A stretch of DNA of 64,000 nucleotides, from the NCBI GenBank assembly GCA_051294375.1, contig CM119266.1, positions 18,470,087 to 18,534,086 on the forward strand, read 5' to 3'. The DNA is from Paraspadella gotoi. Lineage: Eukaryota > Chaetognatha. Both the position numbers and the translations under genes were made by a program. The notes beneath the pieces are model-generated. The model made no database searches. It was given only the letters and a program-made list of their open reading frames with translations, and was not told the DNA's origin. This document shows positions 42,201-57,702 of the stretch, in pieces; the stretch's first letter is position 1; each line of letters begins with the position of its first letter.

Positions 42201-43317
42201 TACCGTTGCTGATGTCAACACCCATGCCACTACCGTTGTCGCCGCCACCAAATCGGGGGATTCGGCAAGCGCTCCGACAAGAAAAATCGAAGATGACGCA
42301 ATTCGCCCCAAGGGTTGGATCGTCACAACTCCTTCTCTCAATCACGAAACCTTTCGCTCTGTCTCTCCACCCGGCACTGCATCTCCTCCCAGCGCTGCAT
42401 CTTCTTTCTGCATCGTCTCTCCACCTGAAGGTGCATCTTCTCCCAGTATCGTCTCTTCACCCGGCACTGCATCTTCTCCCAGCGCCGTCTCTCCACCTGG
42501 CGCTGCATCTCCGCCCGCCTCGGCTTCGCAGCCAACTTCCGGCGCCTTCAAATCCCTAGTGAGTTTAGCGCAGGCGCCGATCTTGACTCGCGGTGCCAAA
42601 GATTCCAACTCGCTGATTCACATTCGTCTTCCGTCGTCGGCAATGTCGGCGGGATCGACCAAAACAACAACAACAACAACAACGACGACGACGACGACTT
42701 CTACTCCGGCTGTCCTCACCTTCATGAAGCCTCGACAGCCACCCCGTGCCCTTTCGGCCGTCTTCGGGCCAGACGGGCACCTCGTCTACGCAGACTCCGC
42801 CGCCCGACGCAGCGCTGCCCCGCAGTCGACCGTTTTCCTTCAACGGCCGGGCTCTCTGATCCAACAAATCCCCCAGGCCCAGCGCGAAACAATTATCCAT
42901 CAAGGAAGCGTTACATTATCTTTCTTTGCTCCTTTCGCTGGACCCATCAAGCCAACCCTGCCCGCCGCTCTGCCCGTCACATCTCTCCAAGCTCAGCCCG
43001 TCATTCGGGACATGGCTCCATTGGCGCCGCTTTCAGCCGAGTCCGTCGGCCGAATGGTGGCGCCGGCGTTGGCGGCGTTGCAGGCGCCGCAGAGAGTGTA
43101 TGAGCGGAAGACGGCGGCGTCGTCGGCGAAAACGGCAAGGGCTTCGGTGCCAGATGTGGCAGCGCCGACCCAAAGGTCCTTCGTTCCTCTTCAGCACCGC
43201 AGAGACATCGGCGCCTCCAGGTACAGTCGCGCCGTTTTTGAAAAACCGGAATCATCGTCGGCGTCATCGACCAGGAAGTGGCGCCGCGAGGGAAATGGTG
43301 TCGGAGAGAAGAAGTAA
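38272..43317 (+). CDS. Ala/Ser-rich protein with an MGA-type cysteine motif
   Basis: Two exons, 38272-38990 and 40620-43317, join in phase (GTAAGT ... TTCATCAG) to give 1,138 residues. Exon 1 has a Ser/Pro run, then FYYCWSNWNKGEVPDDF and KYGWNRHLVGVEWVKFDSK, then acidic repeats. At the junction HPECDPDADSPYPPL leads to CEKPYCLLGCVCPSLKIKW. This CxxxxCxxGCxCxSL pattern is the short cysteine-rich signature of MGA-related chromatin proteins (DUF4801). The rest is low complexity: poly-Ala tracts, ATRATRATRA repeats, KGRKLT and PKRKNLEA units, a poly-Thr tract and a conserved-looking C-terminus (GSVTLSFFAPFAGPIKP). I see no T-box or bHLH. An AATAAA lies at 43376. A role in transcription is inference. 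Confidence 0.65.
39112..39197. repeat. (CT)n microsatellite in the MGA-motif gene intron
   Basis: About 40 uninterrupted CT units. Confidence 0.9.
40049..40480. repeat. 18-bp minisatellite in the MGA-motif gene intron
   Basis: About 24 degenerate units of AAAAAATTATGCAAGTTG. The unit length is a multiple of three without stops in some frames, so both strands carry false ORFs (KLKKLCK repeats on plus, FFNLHN repeats on minus). Confidence 0.9.
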
Positions 43318-43835
43318 AAAAAATAAAACAATAACACGAGGAGACCAAAAAAAAAAAGAGGAAAATTCGCAATGAAATAAAAATGAAGATGATTTCTTTG
43401 GCTTATTGTTGTTTCAATTGTTTGGTTTAATATTATTCTTGAATTATGTTTTGTACGAAATTTTGCCTTTTGTTTCAAAATGCGCATTGATAGATTACGA
43501 ATTCAATATATCAGAAACGAATTCGTTACAAATAACTGATATAATAAGAATTTGTTTGGACAAATTATATGTATTTCTGGTCCACATTCTTACTTTTACT
43601 TATTTTTATTAATGGTACAATTTTCAGTTGCCGAAGGCAAAGTTCAAACTGCCGTCCAAAAAAAATTGGGTTGACCTTTTGTTTTTACTCGAATTTTTAC
43701 TTTTAAGTCATTGATTTGTCATTAATTGACGTTTTGGCCAATTTTTCCTAAGGTGTTTCCCTCTCTCTGCCTGGGTCAACACACTCTCGCTTTCTCTCAT
43801 TTACGACATGGCCAGTAACTGTAGCATGGAAATCG

Positions 43836-43837
<2 letters not shown>

Positions 43838-43931
<94 letters not shown>

Positions 43932-43948
43932 TCTCTCTCTCCCCCTTT
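43838..43948. repeat. (CT)n microsatellite
   Basis: Pyrimidine tract with one CG interruption near 43875. Confidence 0.9.
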
Positions 43949-44050
43949 TTCATAATTTGAAATATCGTTCCATTCTCCCTTGCCACTGACTCTCATGGGA
44001 AGAATTGCTAAACATTTTTAATTATTTGTAGTTCGTTGATGTAGCTCACA

Positions 44051-44053
<3 letters not shown>

Positions 44054-44117
<64 letters not shown>
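44054..44117. repeat. (CT)n microsatellite
   Basis: About 30 CT units ending in a C-rich run. Confidence 0.9.
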
Positions 44118-44121
<4 letters not shown>

Positions 44122-44748
44122 CCCCTCCCCCTATCACGTTATTTTTTTAGTCAATGTTACAAACAAGTTATTACCATGTCCATATATTTACCAAAAGAAT
44201 TGTTAACGTTTGCCTCAAATTTTACGAAAATAAAGTTTAAAAAACAATAATGTAGCTGTTTTTTCCCTCCAAACACGAATTTTGAGATAAGATAACGAAA
44301 CCCGACGAGAGATTTTTGCTTCTTCTCAATTTATCTTCGAATTTAAAAAAAAAACAAAGTCGTAATCAGTGTTTGGTTTTGCAAAAATACTGAAATGAAA
44401 AAAAAAAAAAGTCCCGGTTTATATTAAATTCGACTGGTTTTCTGTTTTTTGTGACAGGACGATTGTTAAACGGAACTGTTCAATCATTTATGACAAGAAT
44501 CTTATCGCTCGGAATGAACTCAAAATTAAGTCTTCGCTTTAGAAAATCTTTTTTGAACGATTCTGATGGGAAAAGTTGGAAACTTAAAAGGGAAAACATT
44601 TGAAACAAAGTAAGTTTTTTGAAGAATGTATCGTTCAAACGAATCTTTTAAAGATTAAATTCATGAAATGAAAATGATGAATTACTAATCGTCGTAAAAT
44701 TAAGACGCAAAATATATTATCGGGGAAAAAGTTGTAAAATCTATTGTG

Positions 44749-45066
44749 ATCAACTGATCAACTCATCAACTGATCAACTCATCAACTGATCAACTCATCA
44801 ACTGATCAACTCATCAACTGATCAACTGATCAACTGATCAACTGATCAACTCATCAACTGATCAACTGATCAACTGATCAACTGATCAACTGATCATCTG
44901 ATCAACTCAACAACTCATCAACTGATCAACTCATCAACTGATCAACTGATCAACTCATCAACTGATCAACTCATCAACTGATCAACTGATCAACTCATCA
45001 ACTCATCAACTGATCAACTCATCAACTCAACAACTCATCAACTCATCAACTCATCAACTCATCAAC
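44749..45066. repeat. 8-bp minisatellite ATCAACTG/ATCAACTC
   Basis: About 39 units alternating between ATCAACTG and ATCAACTC, with a few ATCATCTG and ACAACTC variants. The junctions create many TGATCA palindromes. Confidence 0.95.
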
Positions 45067-45120
45067 CTCGTTTTGAATCCAATTGACCGATAGAACGACT
45101 AAAAAATGAAACAAAAGTGA

Positions 45121-45335
45121 CCTTATATGAAATTGGTACAACCAATATAAAAATTATCCATTAATTTAATAAATAAGCTATCTTGCCCCTGACTTTGGAC
45201 AGGCTTTGGTGGTTTAAGGCCTCCATCACTCTTACAAGATAATGACATAGCAGGTCCCTGCAAGGTTTCAATCAAGACTCTCTCACAGTCTCGTTTATTC
45301 ACTCCCAGAGTACCTGGCTTCCCTATCAATGAAGT
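45121..45335 (-). repeat. Dispersed repeat (SINE-like), copy 2
   Basis: Its reverse complement matches 8525-8762, including gactgtgagagagt, a gtgatggaggcctta block and ggataatttttatattggtt followed by accaatttcat. Confidence 0.5.
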
Positions 45336-47326
45336 GGTATAATATTTCAAAGAATGTTTCAATTGTATGAAAAGATATTTTAGAATAAGTTGATTTTTCT
45401 TGTTTTTTTCCCTCGAACATGAATCGATGGCTTTGGAGTGAACAAGACGCTCGTTAATGTGGCCATGCGAGATCCGTTTTTGCTGAGTTAAAATGACCCG
45501 TTTCTCAGAAGCCAAAACATAAAGTAAACTATTTTAATTTTAAGAATAAAATAAAATTCTTTGAGCGAATTATTTCTCTGAGTGTGGGGTGGGCGAGTGG
45601 CGAGGGGAGAGAGAGAGAAATAAAAATGGATCGAATTAAGGTATTTTAAATTTATTTGGGTCAAAAAGGCCTTCATTTCTTTTTATTATTTTTTATGGTC
45701 AATTTTTTTTTAATAGGAATTGAAAAAAACGAAAGTTTTTTGATCGGCGACTTTTCCCTCGGAGTCGCTCTCAATTTTATTTAATATTATTCAATCTTCG
45801 CTTCTTAATGTATTCCTTTTTAAATATTTTAAATTATTCATATAAATCCATTGTAAATTATTTTTGGAATCTCCGTTTAAATATTTTTTACGTAATTTAT
45901 TGAGGTGAGTTTTTTATTTTAGAGTGTAACGGCAGTCTAATCTAAGTTTAATTAGAAAAGGTAAAACTTGAAATATTTTTTAGATTATCCGAATTAAAAA
46001 TATTTATAAAATATATAGTGTATGATATAAAAAAATGATGGAATTTTTTTTCTTTACAGGGAAAGTCGCTTCAACTTAAACGCGACTAAAACGCGGAAAT
46101 ATTTAAATCGACGGAAATAGGATTATTTAATAATTAATTAAATAATTAATTAATTAATCGGCCTGTGATTATATATTCTACGAATCAGGTAAGTTGATTT
46201 CAATCTTTTTCTTCACTCAAATAATAAAAAAAAAAAAAAACCCAATCAAATGTTCCTTTGTTTTATGGTGATTTCTCGTGTTTTCTCGGCGCTAATTTTA
46301 TTGTGACGTTTTAACGCTAGCCAATCTATAAAAATTGGAGTCTTTCTCTAGCCCTTTCGGCCTTGTTTTTTAAAAGTGACTCATTTCATTTTAAATTTTA
46401 AATAATATTAATTTTTAGATCAAGCATTATGGTTTAAGATTGGGGTTAAGAACTAGGGTTTAGGGTTAGAGATTAGGGATTAAAATTAAAGTTCAGGAAT
46501 TAATAAACAGAAATAGAGCGCGTTTAGAAAAGAGAGCCTTATTTTCATTACTTTTCCCCTCGGAAGTAAAAAAAACTCGTAGCAAAATCGTGAAAAGTCT
46601 GAAAGACTGAGATTCGATCTTTGGGTTCAAAGGTCAAACGCGAAGAATTGGATCGAAACTTTTCAAAAATCTCGACAGAAGTTGACATTTTTGTGACGGA
46701 TTTATATCCCAGGGAATCGAAAGGATAACAACAACAACGAAACAACAACGAGTAAGATAACCTTACCGTAGTTCATCTCTTGTTTCTCCTTAAGTCTTAA
46801 CTCAACGATTTAAAATATTTAAAAGATTTTAAAGGTTTTAACCAGTCTCGTCAAAATAAAATTTACGGCGAATTTTTAATTTTCCCTCGAATAAAAAAGA
46901 GAAAATTATATCGAGACTTAATAACTTGAGTCTTCGCTCGTGTTACCGAATTTTTTGATCTCAAAATTGGAAGACGAAAAACGATATTTGTCAATTTTAA
47001 AAAAATGCGGCAATCAAGACCGGTGGAAAAATTGGACCAATGAGGAGAAGAGAAAAAAATGACACAAACATTAGTTTTTCTCTCCTACAAATTTTCTTGA
47101 GGTTTATTTTAATTTTTAAAGGTTCTAATTAAGCTTCTTAGTTTCCCTTTTCTCTTTAATTTTTTTACTTTTATTCTCATTTTTTTTCTTACCGTTTTTC
47201 CTCCTCTTCTTCTTCTTATTTTTCTTGTTCTTATTCTTTCTCCTCTTTCTCCTCCTCTTTCCCCTCTGGGGAATAAGTAAAAACAATTCTTGTATCTTTT
47301 TTTATCCTATTTCATATATATTTCTC

Positions 47327-47332
47327 TTTTTT

Positions 47333-47420
<88 letters not shown>

Positions 47421-47751
47421 TTTTTTCTCTTCACTTTAAATTTTTCATATTTTACCCTCACCTTCCTCCCTATACTCTCTTTCTCTCTCTTTCTCCTTCC
47501 TCTCCCTCCCCTCCTTCTATCTCTCCTTCTCCTGACTCTCTCTCTATGCCTACCTCCCTCTCTCCATCTCCCTCCCTATCCTTCCTCTCTCTCTCCTTCC
47601 TCTCTCCCTCTCTCTCCCCTCCCTCTATCTCTCCTTCTTCTTCTTCTCTCACTCTCTCTCTCTTCTTCTCATTTCTCTCTCCCTTCTCCCTCACATTCGT
47701 TTCACGCCCAACATTCGGTCTTCCGCTGATTTACGATTTCTTTCGTCCGTC

Positions 47752-47792
<41 letters not shown>

Positions 47793-47970
47793 TCCCTCCT
47801 TCCCCCTCTCTCTCTTCCTCTCTCCTTTCCCCCTCTCTTTCTCCCATTATTTTTAACTCTTCTCCCCTCTCACTCCTCCTCTCTTTTTCTTTTTCCTCTT
47901 CCCCTCTCTCTTCCCCTCTCCATTTCTTTCTCTCTCTCCCCCTGCTCCTCCTCTTCCTCCTCGCTGGAGG
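47327..47970. repeat. (TTTC)n tract and long polypyrimidine region
   Basis: About 22 TTTC units (47333-47420) are followed by 500 bp of almost pure C/T on the plus strand. The ORF across it is a composition artefact. Confidence 0.9.
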
Positions 47971-48004
47971 ATTTACGATTCCCTTAGGATCAAAATCTTT
48001 GTTG

Positions 48005-48200
48005 GATAACGTCGCCTTGGCGTAGGGGTGGCGCATTGGTACCACTAAAAGTGGCGCAGTGGTTCCTCTTTATTGACGAGGTGGTCACACTGTTTCTGCC
48101 AACTGATTCCAACGCGTGACTGGCATAAAGAGGCAACCTTGACCGTCACCCGATGGAGAAACTGGATTTGCAATCGGATCATTGCAAATCGCAGATGGAA
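48005..48200 (+). repeat. Possible SINE fragment
   Basis: GGGTGGCGCATTGGTACCAC and a following gtggcgcagtggttcc resemble A-box-type starts. The segment gaggtggtcacactg...gcgtgactggc is reminiscent of the tail of the SINE at 20575. Weak match. Confidence 0.3.
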
Positions 48201-48876
48201 GCGAAAGTCAAATGCGACTGCAGAGGAAAAACGGAGCAACGGGGTCTCAGTTTTGAGTCAATGTCTCTTAGTTTCATTTCTGTTAGCATCGAAAAAGTTA
48301 TAGAATTGAAATTAGAATTGAATCGAATTAAAATTCGCGATAGAAATGAAAATCTAAATCTTTGTCGGAATCTTTTCTCTCTCAGATGGCGAGAATTCAA
48401 AGAATTAAACTTTTACAAATAATTCGCCGCTTTGAAGTTTTTTTTTTTTAATTTTCATTTAAAATTGACAGAATTTTAAACTATTTTATTTAATAAAATC
48501 CGAATGAAAAAAAAAATCTAAAACTTTTCTGCTTTTCTCCTTTGCCAAATATAGAAAAATAAAAAAAATATTTTCATTTAAATATTTTTCGAAATAATGA
48601 CAAAAATCATCGAAAAATAAATGAAAAAAGAAAAGATTTTTGATTTTGGTAGCTTTAGTTAGACTTGACCTGGGCTCGATCTGGGTTCGTTTAGCTTGAT
48701 TTTGGCCTGGGCTTTGGGGTTCGGGTTGGGCTTGGTTTTAAGTTAGGGTTTTCTTGGGATTTTGCTTGGTTCGTCCTTGGCCTTCGCTTCTTGTATTCGT
48801 TTGACGAATCAATCGAAATTTTTCGCGCTTTATTTGGCAGATCGTCACAAAAAGCCTTTGCTTGTCAGTGCCGACA

Positions 48877-48983
<107 letters not shown>

Positions 48984-49933
48984 TTTTTGGCTTTCGATCT
49001 TTCTCTCTCAGATGGTGAATCACTTATAGATTTTTTTCTTCTTCTGTTGATTCAGCAGAAGATAATCCACAACAACAACAATAACAACAACAACAACAAC
49101 CGTGACCTTTTTACAGCCGTCGTCGTTATCGTCGTCGTTGTCGTCGTCGTCGTTGTCGTCGTCGATTTTAAGGTGCGATGCATTAGCGTTGTCTGATAGT
49201 AAACGTCATGTTTACAACGCGATCGACCGAAAGATCGATGGTTTTTCCAATGTTTTTTAGTCGTCGTCGTCGTTGTCGTCGTCGTCGCAGTCGTTGTCGT
49301 TATCTTTGCGGAGAGAAGGTAAGAATTAGAAAAAAGGAAAAAGAAAGAAAGAGGAGTGAAAGGAAGAATTATGTAAAAGAGAGTAAAAAGAAAAGAAGAA
49401 AAGAGAAGGGAAGAATTAGGAAAGAAAGATAAAAGGAGAGAGAGAATAATAGAAATAGAAATAGAAATAATTCGGAAAATAAAGGAAAAAAATAGAGTAA
49501 AGAAAGGAAGGATTATGAAAAGATAGGAAGAAGATAAAAGGGGAAAGAAGCTAAGAATTAGTAATAGAAAGTAAAACTAAAAAGAAAGGAGGGAAAACTA
49601 AAGAAATAAAAAAATATGAAAAGTGAATTTCTGTCATCCATCATATCTTAACCGATGATGACGACGACTTTCGCCAACAAGAAAGGAGAACGTAAAAAAC
49701 CCTCAACGACAACAATAACAACAACTACAACAACGACGACGACTTCTGCCGTTTCACGGCTCACGCCTTTCACTCGCCGACTTTCGGCTTCTGTAAAAAG
49801 AAAAGGAAAACCGATTCACACAACGAATCACATTCACGGTCATGCCGACCGTGAAGGAGGGGGGTGAACAATAACACAATGATTCGCACCATGAGATGTG
49901 ACGCGTGAGGATGGAGGGAGAAGGAAAATATAC

Positions 49934-50045
<112 letters not shown>

Positions 50046-50399
50046 CCTCTCATCGCCGATTTTTAGGGGAAAATGTATTTTTCCGTTCGTTTCATCCTAT
50101 CAGCTTTCGTCCCCGGGATGCTTCGACCAATTAGCGTTCGTCCCCTCGGAATCACGACCAATCAGATCCCTCTGGACGCGATTCTCTGTCGCGATTGGTC
50201 CAGATGATCGAATATTCTGTTCCCCGGTTATCACAATTTTTTTTCTCTTCCCTCTTCCTCCTTTCAAAGAAAAGCAAAAGCTCTTCCTCCTCATCCTCCT
50301 TATCCCGTTGACTTACCACGGTCTTACCTCGTCGCGGTCGTCGTCGTCTGCGTCGTCTTCGACGACGTTTCCAGTCCTCGCGAAGAGAGACGACGAGAG

Positions 50400-50402
50400 A
50401 GA

Positions 50403-50458
<56 letters not shown>

Positions 50459-50604
50459 GAGCACGTTCTTTTTTTCTTTTTATATATTTTGCTTTTCTCC
50501 TTTTTAACTTCATTTTCTTTTTTTTATTTTAGTCTCTCTCTCTCCCGGGCCTGCGTTCTTTCGACAGCGTCTCTCTCTCTCTCTCTCTTCTCTCTCTCTT
50601 CTCT

Positions 50605-50640
<36 letters not shown>
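50400..50640. repeat. (GA)n followed by (CT)n
   Basis: GA runs at 50400-50460 and CT runs at 50569-50640 are inverted relative to each other across a 100-bp spacer, giving a potential large hairpin. Confidence 0.85.
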
Positions 50641-50642
<2 letters not shown>

Positions 50643-51381
50643 CCCGGTTCAGTCTCGTACTCCGTCCGTCGTGCCGCGGTTGAAATGAATTTCCATTCTT
50701 TTGAGTCTTCGTTTTTTGCTTCCCACATCAACCAAAACTGCGTTCAGAGAATTTCCTTACGCCTTATTCTCTGTGCGTACATCTCCTCTGTGCGTACTTC
50801 TCCCCTTTTCGCACTTTTCTATTCTTTTTTGCTTATTTGTTTCGCGTTCAACTCTGTTTGTACTTTTCTGGATGCATTATTGCTCTCTTTTTTTTTCTCC
50901 TTGCGTATTCTCTTCTATTATTGTTTCGCTGACTTGCTCATCTCGATTTCCACTCGCATCGTCGTAAAGACAACGCAAGATATATAATGCGAATAAAAAT
51001 GAGAGAAAATATTCTCTGGACGAAAAAAAAAAGATCGGTTTTATAATCATTGGAATCGAATATAAATTTTGTATTTAAACATCGACGAGAATCAATTCGA
51101 GTAAAAATTCCGTTTATTATTAGGTTTTTTTTTTTTGGTTAAAGGTTTTATTTTCATAAGATCAAATTTTGTTTTTGTTTTGTTTTTGGTTTTTTTTTTA
51201 CATTTGTTTTAGCAAAAGCTATTAACAGATTAAGAAAATTGTATTCGATGATCAAACATCTTAAGATTTTAATTTCAGGACCGACCCACAGAAGGACAGA
51301 ATCTAAAAAATGCAAATATAAATGAAAAACTCGTATTGGATCTTCTCAAATATGTCATAGTGTAGCATATATACATTATAC

Positions 51382-53040
<1,659 letters not shown>

Positions 53041-53052
<12 letters not shown>

Positions 53053-53388
53053 AACTTCGTTTTTCCGTCGTTTTGTGTCACGTTCTCTTGGTAGTAAATT
53101 GGCCGAGTGAGACTTCTGATGAAACCACAGATGGAGGCGAAGATGAACGCACGGATAAAGTGGAACTGCAATAGAACCGCTTAATAGAACCACGGATTAT
53201 TACCATAAATAAACCACATATGAAACCACCAAAATAAACCACTCATGAAACAGCCGATAGAACCACAGATTGAACCGAAAATAAACTTACAATGGAACCC
53301 CAAATAGAAGGCTAATAAAAAAGCTTCGTTGGCCACAGAAATGTGAGGAGGAATCCCTTCACAACCCAAATTGAAATGTGAGATCTCG

Positions 53389-53459
<71 letters not shown>

Positions 53460-54562
53460 CCTAATCATCCGTCCACTCTCTCTCCCACTTCACCTTTTTT
53501 CGTAATCGCTCTACATTTTCTCTCTCGTTCTCTTGACGTTTCTGCCTGATGGAAACTCATTCTGTCCATTCTCTCTTTTAACACTTTTTCCATTCAACCT
53601 CTCCTTGGTTATTTCTCCTCCTCCTCCTCCTCCTCCTCCCTTTCCCTTTATTTCTTTTCTTTCTTCCTCCTCTTCTCCTAGCCTACCTCTTTCCTTTCCT
53701 CCTTCTAATTTTACCCTTTCCTCTTTTCTCTAGAAACTTACTTCCTTTTTTCTCCCTCCTCCTCTTTTTTTCTCTATTTTCATTCTTTTCTCCCTATTTC
53801 TTTCCTTCCCTCTTCACTTCCTCCCTTCCTTCCTTTTCCCTCTCTGCCTCCCTCCTTCTCTATTCGTCCCACTTCTCGTCAAGGACGGTAAAAGGAATCG
53901 ATTATATGACGTTCGCGTCGTCGGTCGTCGTCGTCGTGTTTCGTCGTCTGGTTGTTGTTGTCGTCATCGTCATCGTTGTCGTTGGTCGTCGACGAAATCT
54001 GCTCGTGCAGCCTCAAAAGCTGTCCTATTCGTGCGTTTCGTCGTCGTCGTCCGTCGTGTCCTCATTTGGATTTTCGGTGTTTGACTTTTCCCCGAATGTG
54101 ATTCTTTGATGTCGAATGAATTCTTCACTTTATTTTCTTTCTAAGTCTTCACTTATATTATCTATTACATCATCATCATCTCATCATCATCATCATCCAT
54201 TCAATCATACATCATCATCATCAACATCATTCGTATCATCCATAGCATATCATTGTCGTCGTCGTCATCGTCCGCTTGCGTTGCCGTCTTCGTCAACAAC
54301 AACAAAAAGCAACCAAAAACCACAACAACAAGAACAACAACACACACAACAACGTCTTCAATAGACGCGCATTCAACTCGCATACTTACGTCTGAACCGC
54401 CACGTGTCAGCGTGTCAGTGTCGCGTGTCACGTCCCTCTAATTTCGCCGCCCAAAATTCAACGCATGACCAAATTCGATTTCCATTCAGGATTGCAAATT
54501 CATTTCTCTTTTGTATTTTCTTTTTTTTTCTTCTTTTCTTTTTTTCTTTTCTCGTACTTTTT

Positions 54563-54622
<60 letters not shown>

Positions 54623-54720
54623 TTCTTTTCTTTCTTTCTTTCTTTTTTTCTTTCTTTTTTCTTTCTTTATCTTCTTTTCGTTCTTTCCGCAATTTTCTCC
54701 TCTGACCCCCATCCTCTCTC

Positions 54721-54788
<68 letters not shown>

Positions 54789-56048
54789 TTCTCTTTTTTC
54801 TTCTAATCTTTCATTCACATCACGTGAAACCCATGACCTTGTGACCCTTCGTGCCTTCTACAATGAGCCTCACCCGTCACCGATTCACATCTCGCTCACG
54901 AGTAGAAGAGTGAACGGCCTCTCATTGCTTTCACTCCTATCACACTCTCACAATTCACCAATTTACTCACAAAAGAGTCATCACAAAAATAGTTTGTTGC
55001 TCTTAGGTCAAAATTATTTTCTGTCGTCGCCGGCGGTGAGCGATTCAGGTTTTTCACAAGATGAAAACAAAGTTCACAAATTCACATTAAATTAACCCGA
55101 GCGGAAACTAATCATTCTGCTCGACCGACCAGACGACGCGCAGATCGACGGACAGACCGACCGACCGACTCTTGCCGACAAAGTCGGCTAAATTAAAGGC
55201 AGGTAAGCTCACACGGTGGTGAGAGCTCTTGTTACGCCGGTCAGTCAACGCCATTCAAGCCACGCCATTAGCTACGTCACCAGTTCAATCTTCCGTCACC
55301 TGTCGGTTGTCACGTCAACTGTCAGTTGCACTGACGTCGCCTTGGACCGTCGCCGCCAACCACGACAACGCCTGTCAGGTCAAGATTACCGCTCGGGCGA
55401 TCGCCACTTACTTCAAGCGACAGCCGCCACCCGCGGCGCGACGACGAACTAATCAAGTCGAAATCCAAACAAAGTGAACAAATTGCGAATTCGAATTTTT
55501 TGAGACAGGCGGAACGAAAACAAAAAATTGCCACTATTTTTTCGAAAGCGGCCAATTCTGTTTCTAATTCTTCTAACTGGAGTTTTAAACCAAATTTTTA
55601 AAACCCTAATCTTTTTCGATAGAAATCCTTTCAAACCCTAATCCATTATCCCATAACTTTAATCTTTACACAAATGTCTTACCAAATTCTTTAACGTAAA
55701 TATAACGGTAAATTTAAATAGTTTTTATCTACGTTCTTTCTCGTCACTCTCTCAATTCTTAATTTAAGCCGAAATGAAGCGCGCCTTAGGAATAGATGGC
55801 CAAAAACAAACATTAAAACTCGTTCATGTCCTTAAATAAAGTAAAATCTTCTACAGTGATACAAGATTTGCAAATGACGATTTTTTAACTACGGGCTTGT
55901 AATATATGTATGTAATTTAATTAAACGAAGATTAAGATAATTTTTTTTAAGCTGTGAAATTACACAAATAAGAAAAATATCCTTCTCTTTCTGTCTCTCT
56001 GTGTCTTTTTGTTTGTCAAATCTGTTCTGTCGTCTCTGTCTGTCTTCT

Positions 56049-56088
<40 letters not shown>

Positions 56089-57702
56089 AGAGAGAGAAAA
56101 GAGAGAGATTTATTCTCGGGATCTGGTTCTTGAAATCGCGCCAAAAGTGTCTCTCTCTCTCTCTCTCTCTCTCCTCTTTCTCTCCCTCTCTTCTGTTTCC
56201 ATTACACGCATGGCTCTCACTTTACAAAGCACGCGTGTTTCCAGATTAAACCCAGAATTAACGAGTGCCAACTTATTAAAATACTACATCTGCTAAGGAA
56301 CGCTCAAAAAAAAAAAGGTAAAAAAAGACCGTAATTATAAAATTTAGAGTTTTAATTTATTTCCGGAGCGAACGACGACCTGCAAGCGACGACGAACGAA
56401 GACGACGACGGAGACGACGACGACGCTACAACTACGACTATGAACGGACGACAAAAGACGAACGACGACGAAGACGAGAAAAGTCGTAAAAAAAGAGGAA
56501 TGAAAGAGAAACAGTGAAACCGGTTTAAATCGAAATTGAGAATCGCGATTCGAGTTGAATCGTCGCTGACTTTACTGTTCGTTCGTCTCTTTTACTCACG
56601 TTGTTTCTTTTAGTTTCTCGTTGTTTCATTTGTTGTTCTTCACCCTTTTTGTTGTTTTCTTTTTTTCAAGCTTCTCCTCATTTTGTGATTTATTATTGTT
56701 GTTCTTCATCGTTTTGATTTTTATTATATTGTTTCATCGAATTGTTGGTTCTTCAATCTTCATGTGCTCTTCGTTTTCCGATGTTCCTAATGTTGTTATT
56801 TATAATTTGTCCATGTTTTTCTTTTTTTTTTTTTCATACTAGTTTTTATGTCTCAAGTTGTAATTTTTTTTATTTGCTCTTTTTTGTTCTTTGTAATTTT
56901 AGATTTTTCGAGTTTTTTATGTCGTTGTTGTTGTTGTGGTTGTTGTCGTTGTCGATTTTTTCCCGTTTTCCGACCTTTGCTCGTTTTTTGTCGTCGTCGT
57001 CGTCGTCCGTTCGTCTTTCGTCGTCGATTTTTAACGTTTTCGTCTTTTAGAAATTTTGTTTGCTCTTTTAATTGTAGTTACGTTGTAAACGCTGCAGTCT
57101 CTCTCTCGTCGGTGCGTACGTCTGTCGTAACGTCGTCGGCCGTCCATTGTCATCGTCTTCCCTATTCGACCATAAAAAACCCGAATGATATGTCTTTTAA
57201 ACGTAAACTTAATTTAACGAATACAAGGAATTACTTCGTTTGGGGCGGAAATTATTTTTTTTGGGGAAAGAAAAGGGAAACGTTTTGATGTCCTTTTTTA
57301 ATTTTTTATATTCTAATTAAATGCAACAAAAAAAAAAGTGGACGCGCGCAATATGTTCAAACGTCTTCTTAAAACTTTTTTTTTATTGATCTATTCCGCT
57401 AATTGTGTTAATGGTGACTCCGCTTTTACTGGAAAGGGATTGGAGAAATGATCGGACGGAAAATGAGAAAATGACGCATTGACAAAGATCGGGCAACGAT
57501 TAGCCTGGGTCGAGGAGAATGGAATCGAGGTTGTGAATACCTATTCTAAAAACTTGAGACGCTCATTTTAATTTTAATTTTTCCCATGTAGTATCATTTT
57601 TCTCCGTTTAGGATTGGTCTAGATTTAACAAAATGTTTGACGATAACGTAATAAATGTTACAGTCTGTACGCCGCATCTTTTTAAATGTTTTAAATTACT
57701 CC
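53041..57702. repeat. Long duplicated block, copy 1
   Basis: Matches 59434-64000 in order and orientation. It contains microsatellites, a CGTCGT-rich stretch, (TTTC)n at 54557-54665, (CT)n at 54713-54786, and inverted (GA)n/(CT)n around 56051-56172. No convincing gene inside. Confidence 0.9.

Larger units (their letters stand above)
43382..47200. other. AT-rich non-coding region with microsatellites
   Basis: No supported gene. It holds (CT)n tracts at 43838-43948 and 44054-44117, an 8-bp minisatellite at 44749-45066, a dispersed repeat at 45121-45335 and TTAGGG-like patches around 46450-46480. Confidence 0.5.

Noticed and set aside
41517-42341. Minus-strand 274-codon Ala/Val-rich ORF
   Set aside because: Shadow of the GCN-rich poly-Ala exon on the plus strand.
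4503-46480. TTAGGG-like patches at 4503-4545 and 46440-46480
   Set aside because: Only a few degenerate units each; not a telomeric array.
47225-48025. 266-codon ORF of Phe, Leu, Ser and Pro
   Set aside because: Pure polypyrimidine composition, (TTTC)n plus CT-rich DNA; no other coding feature.
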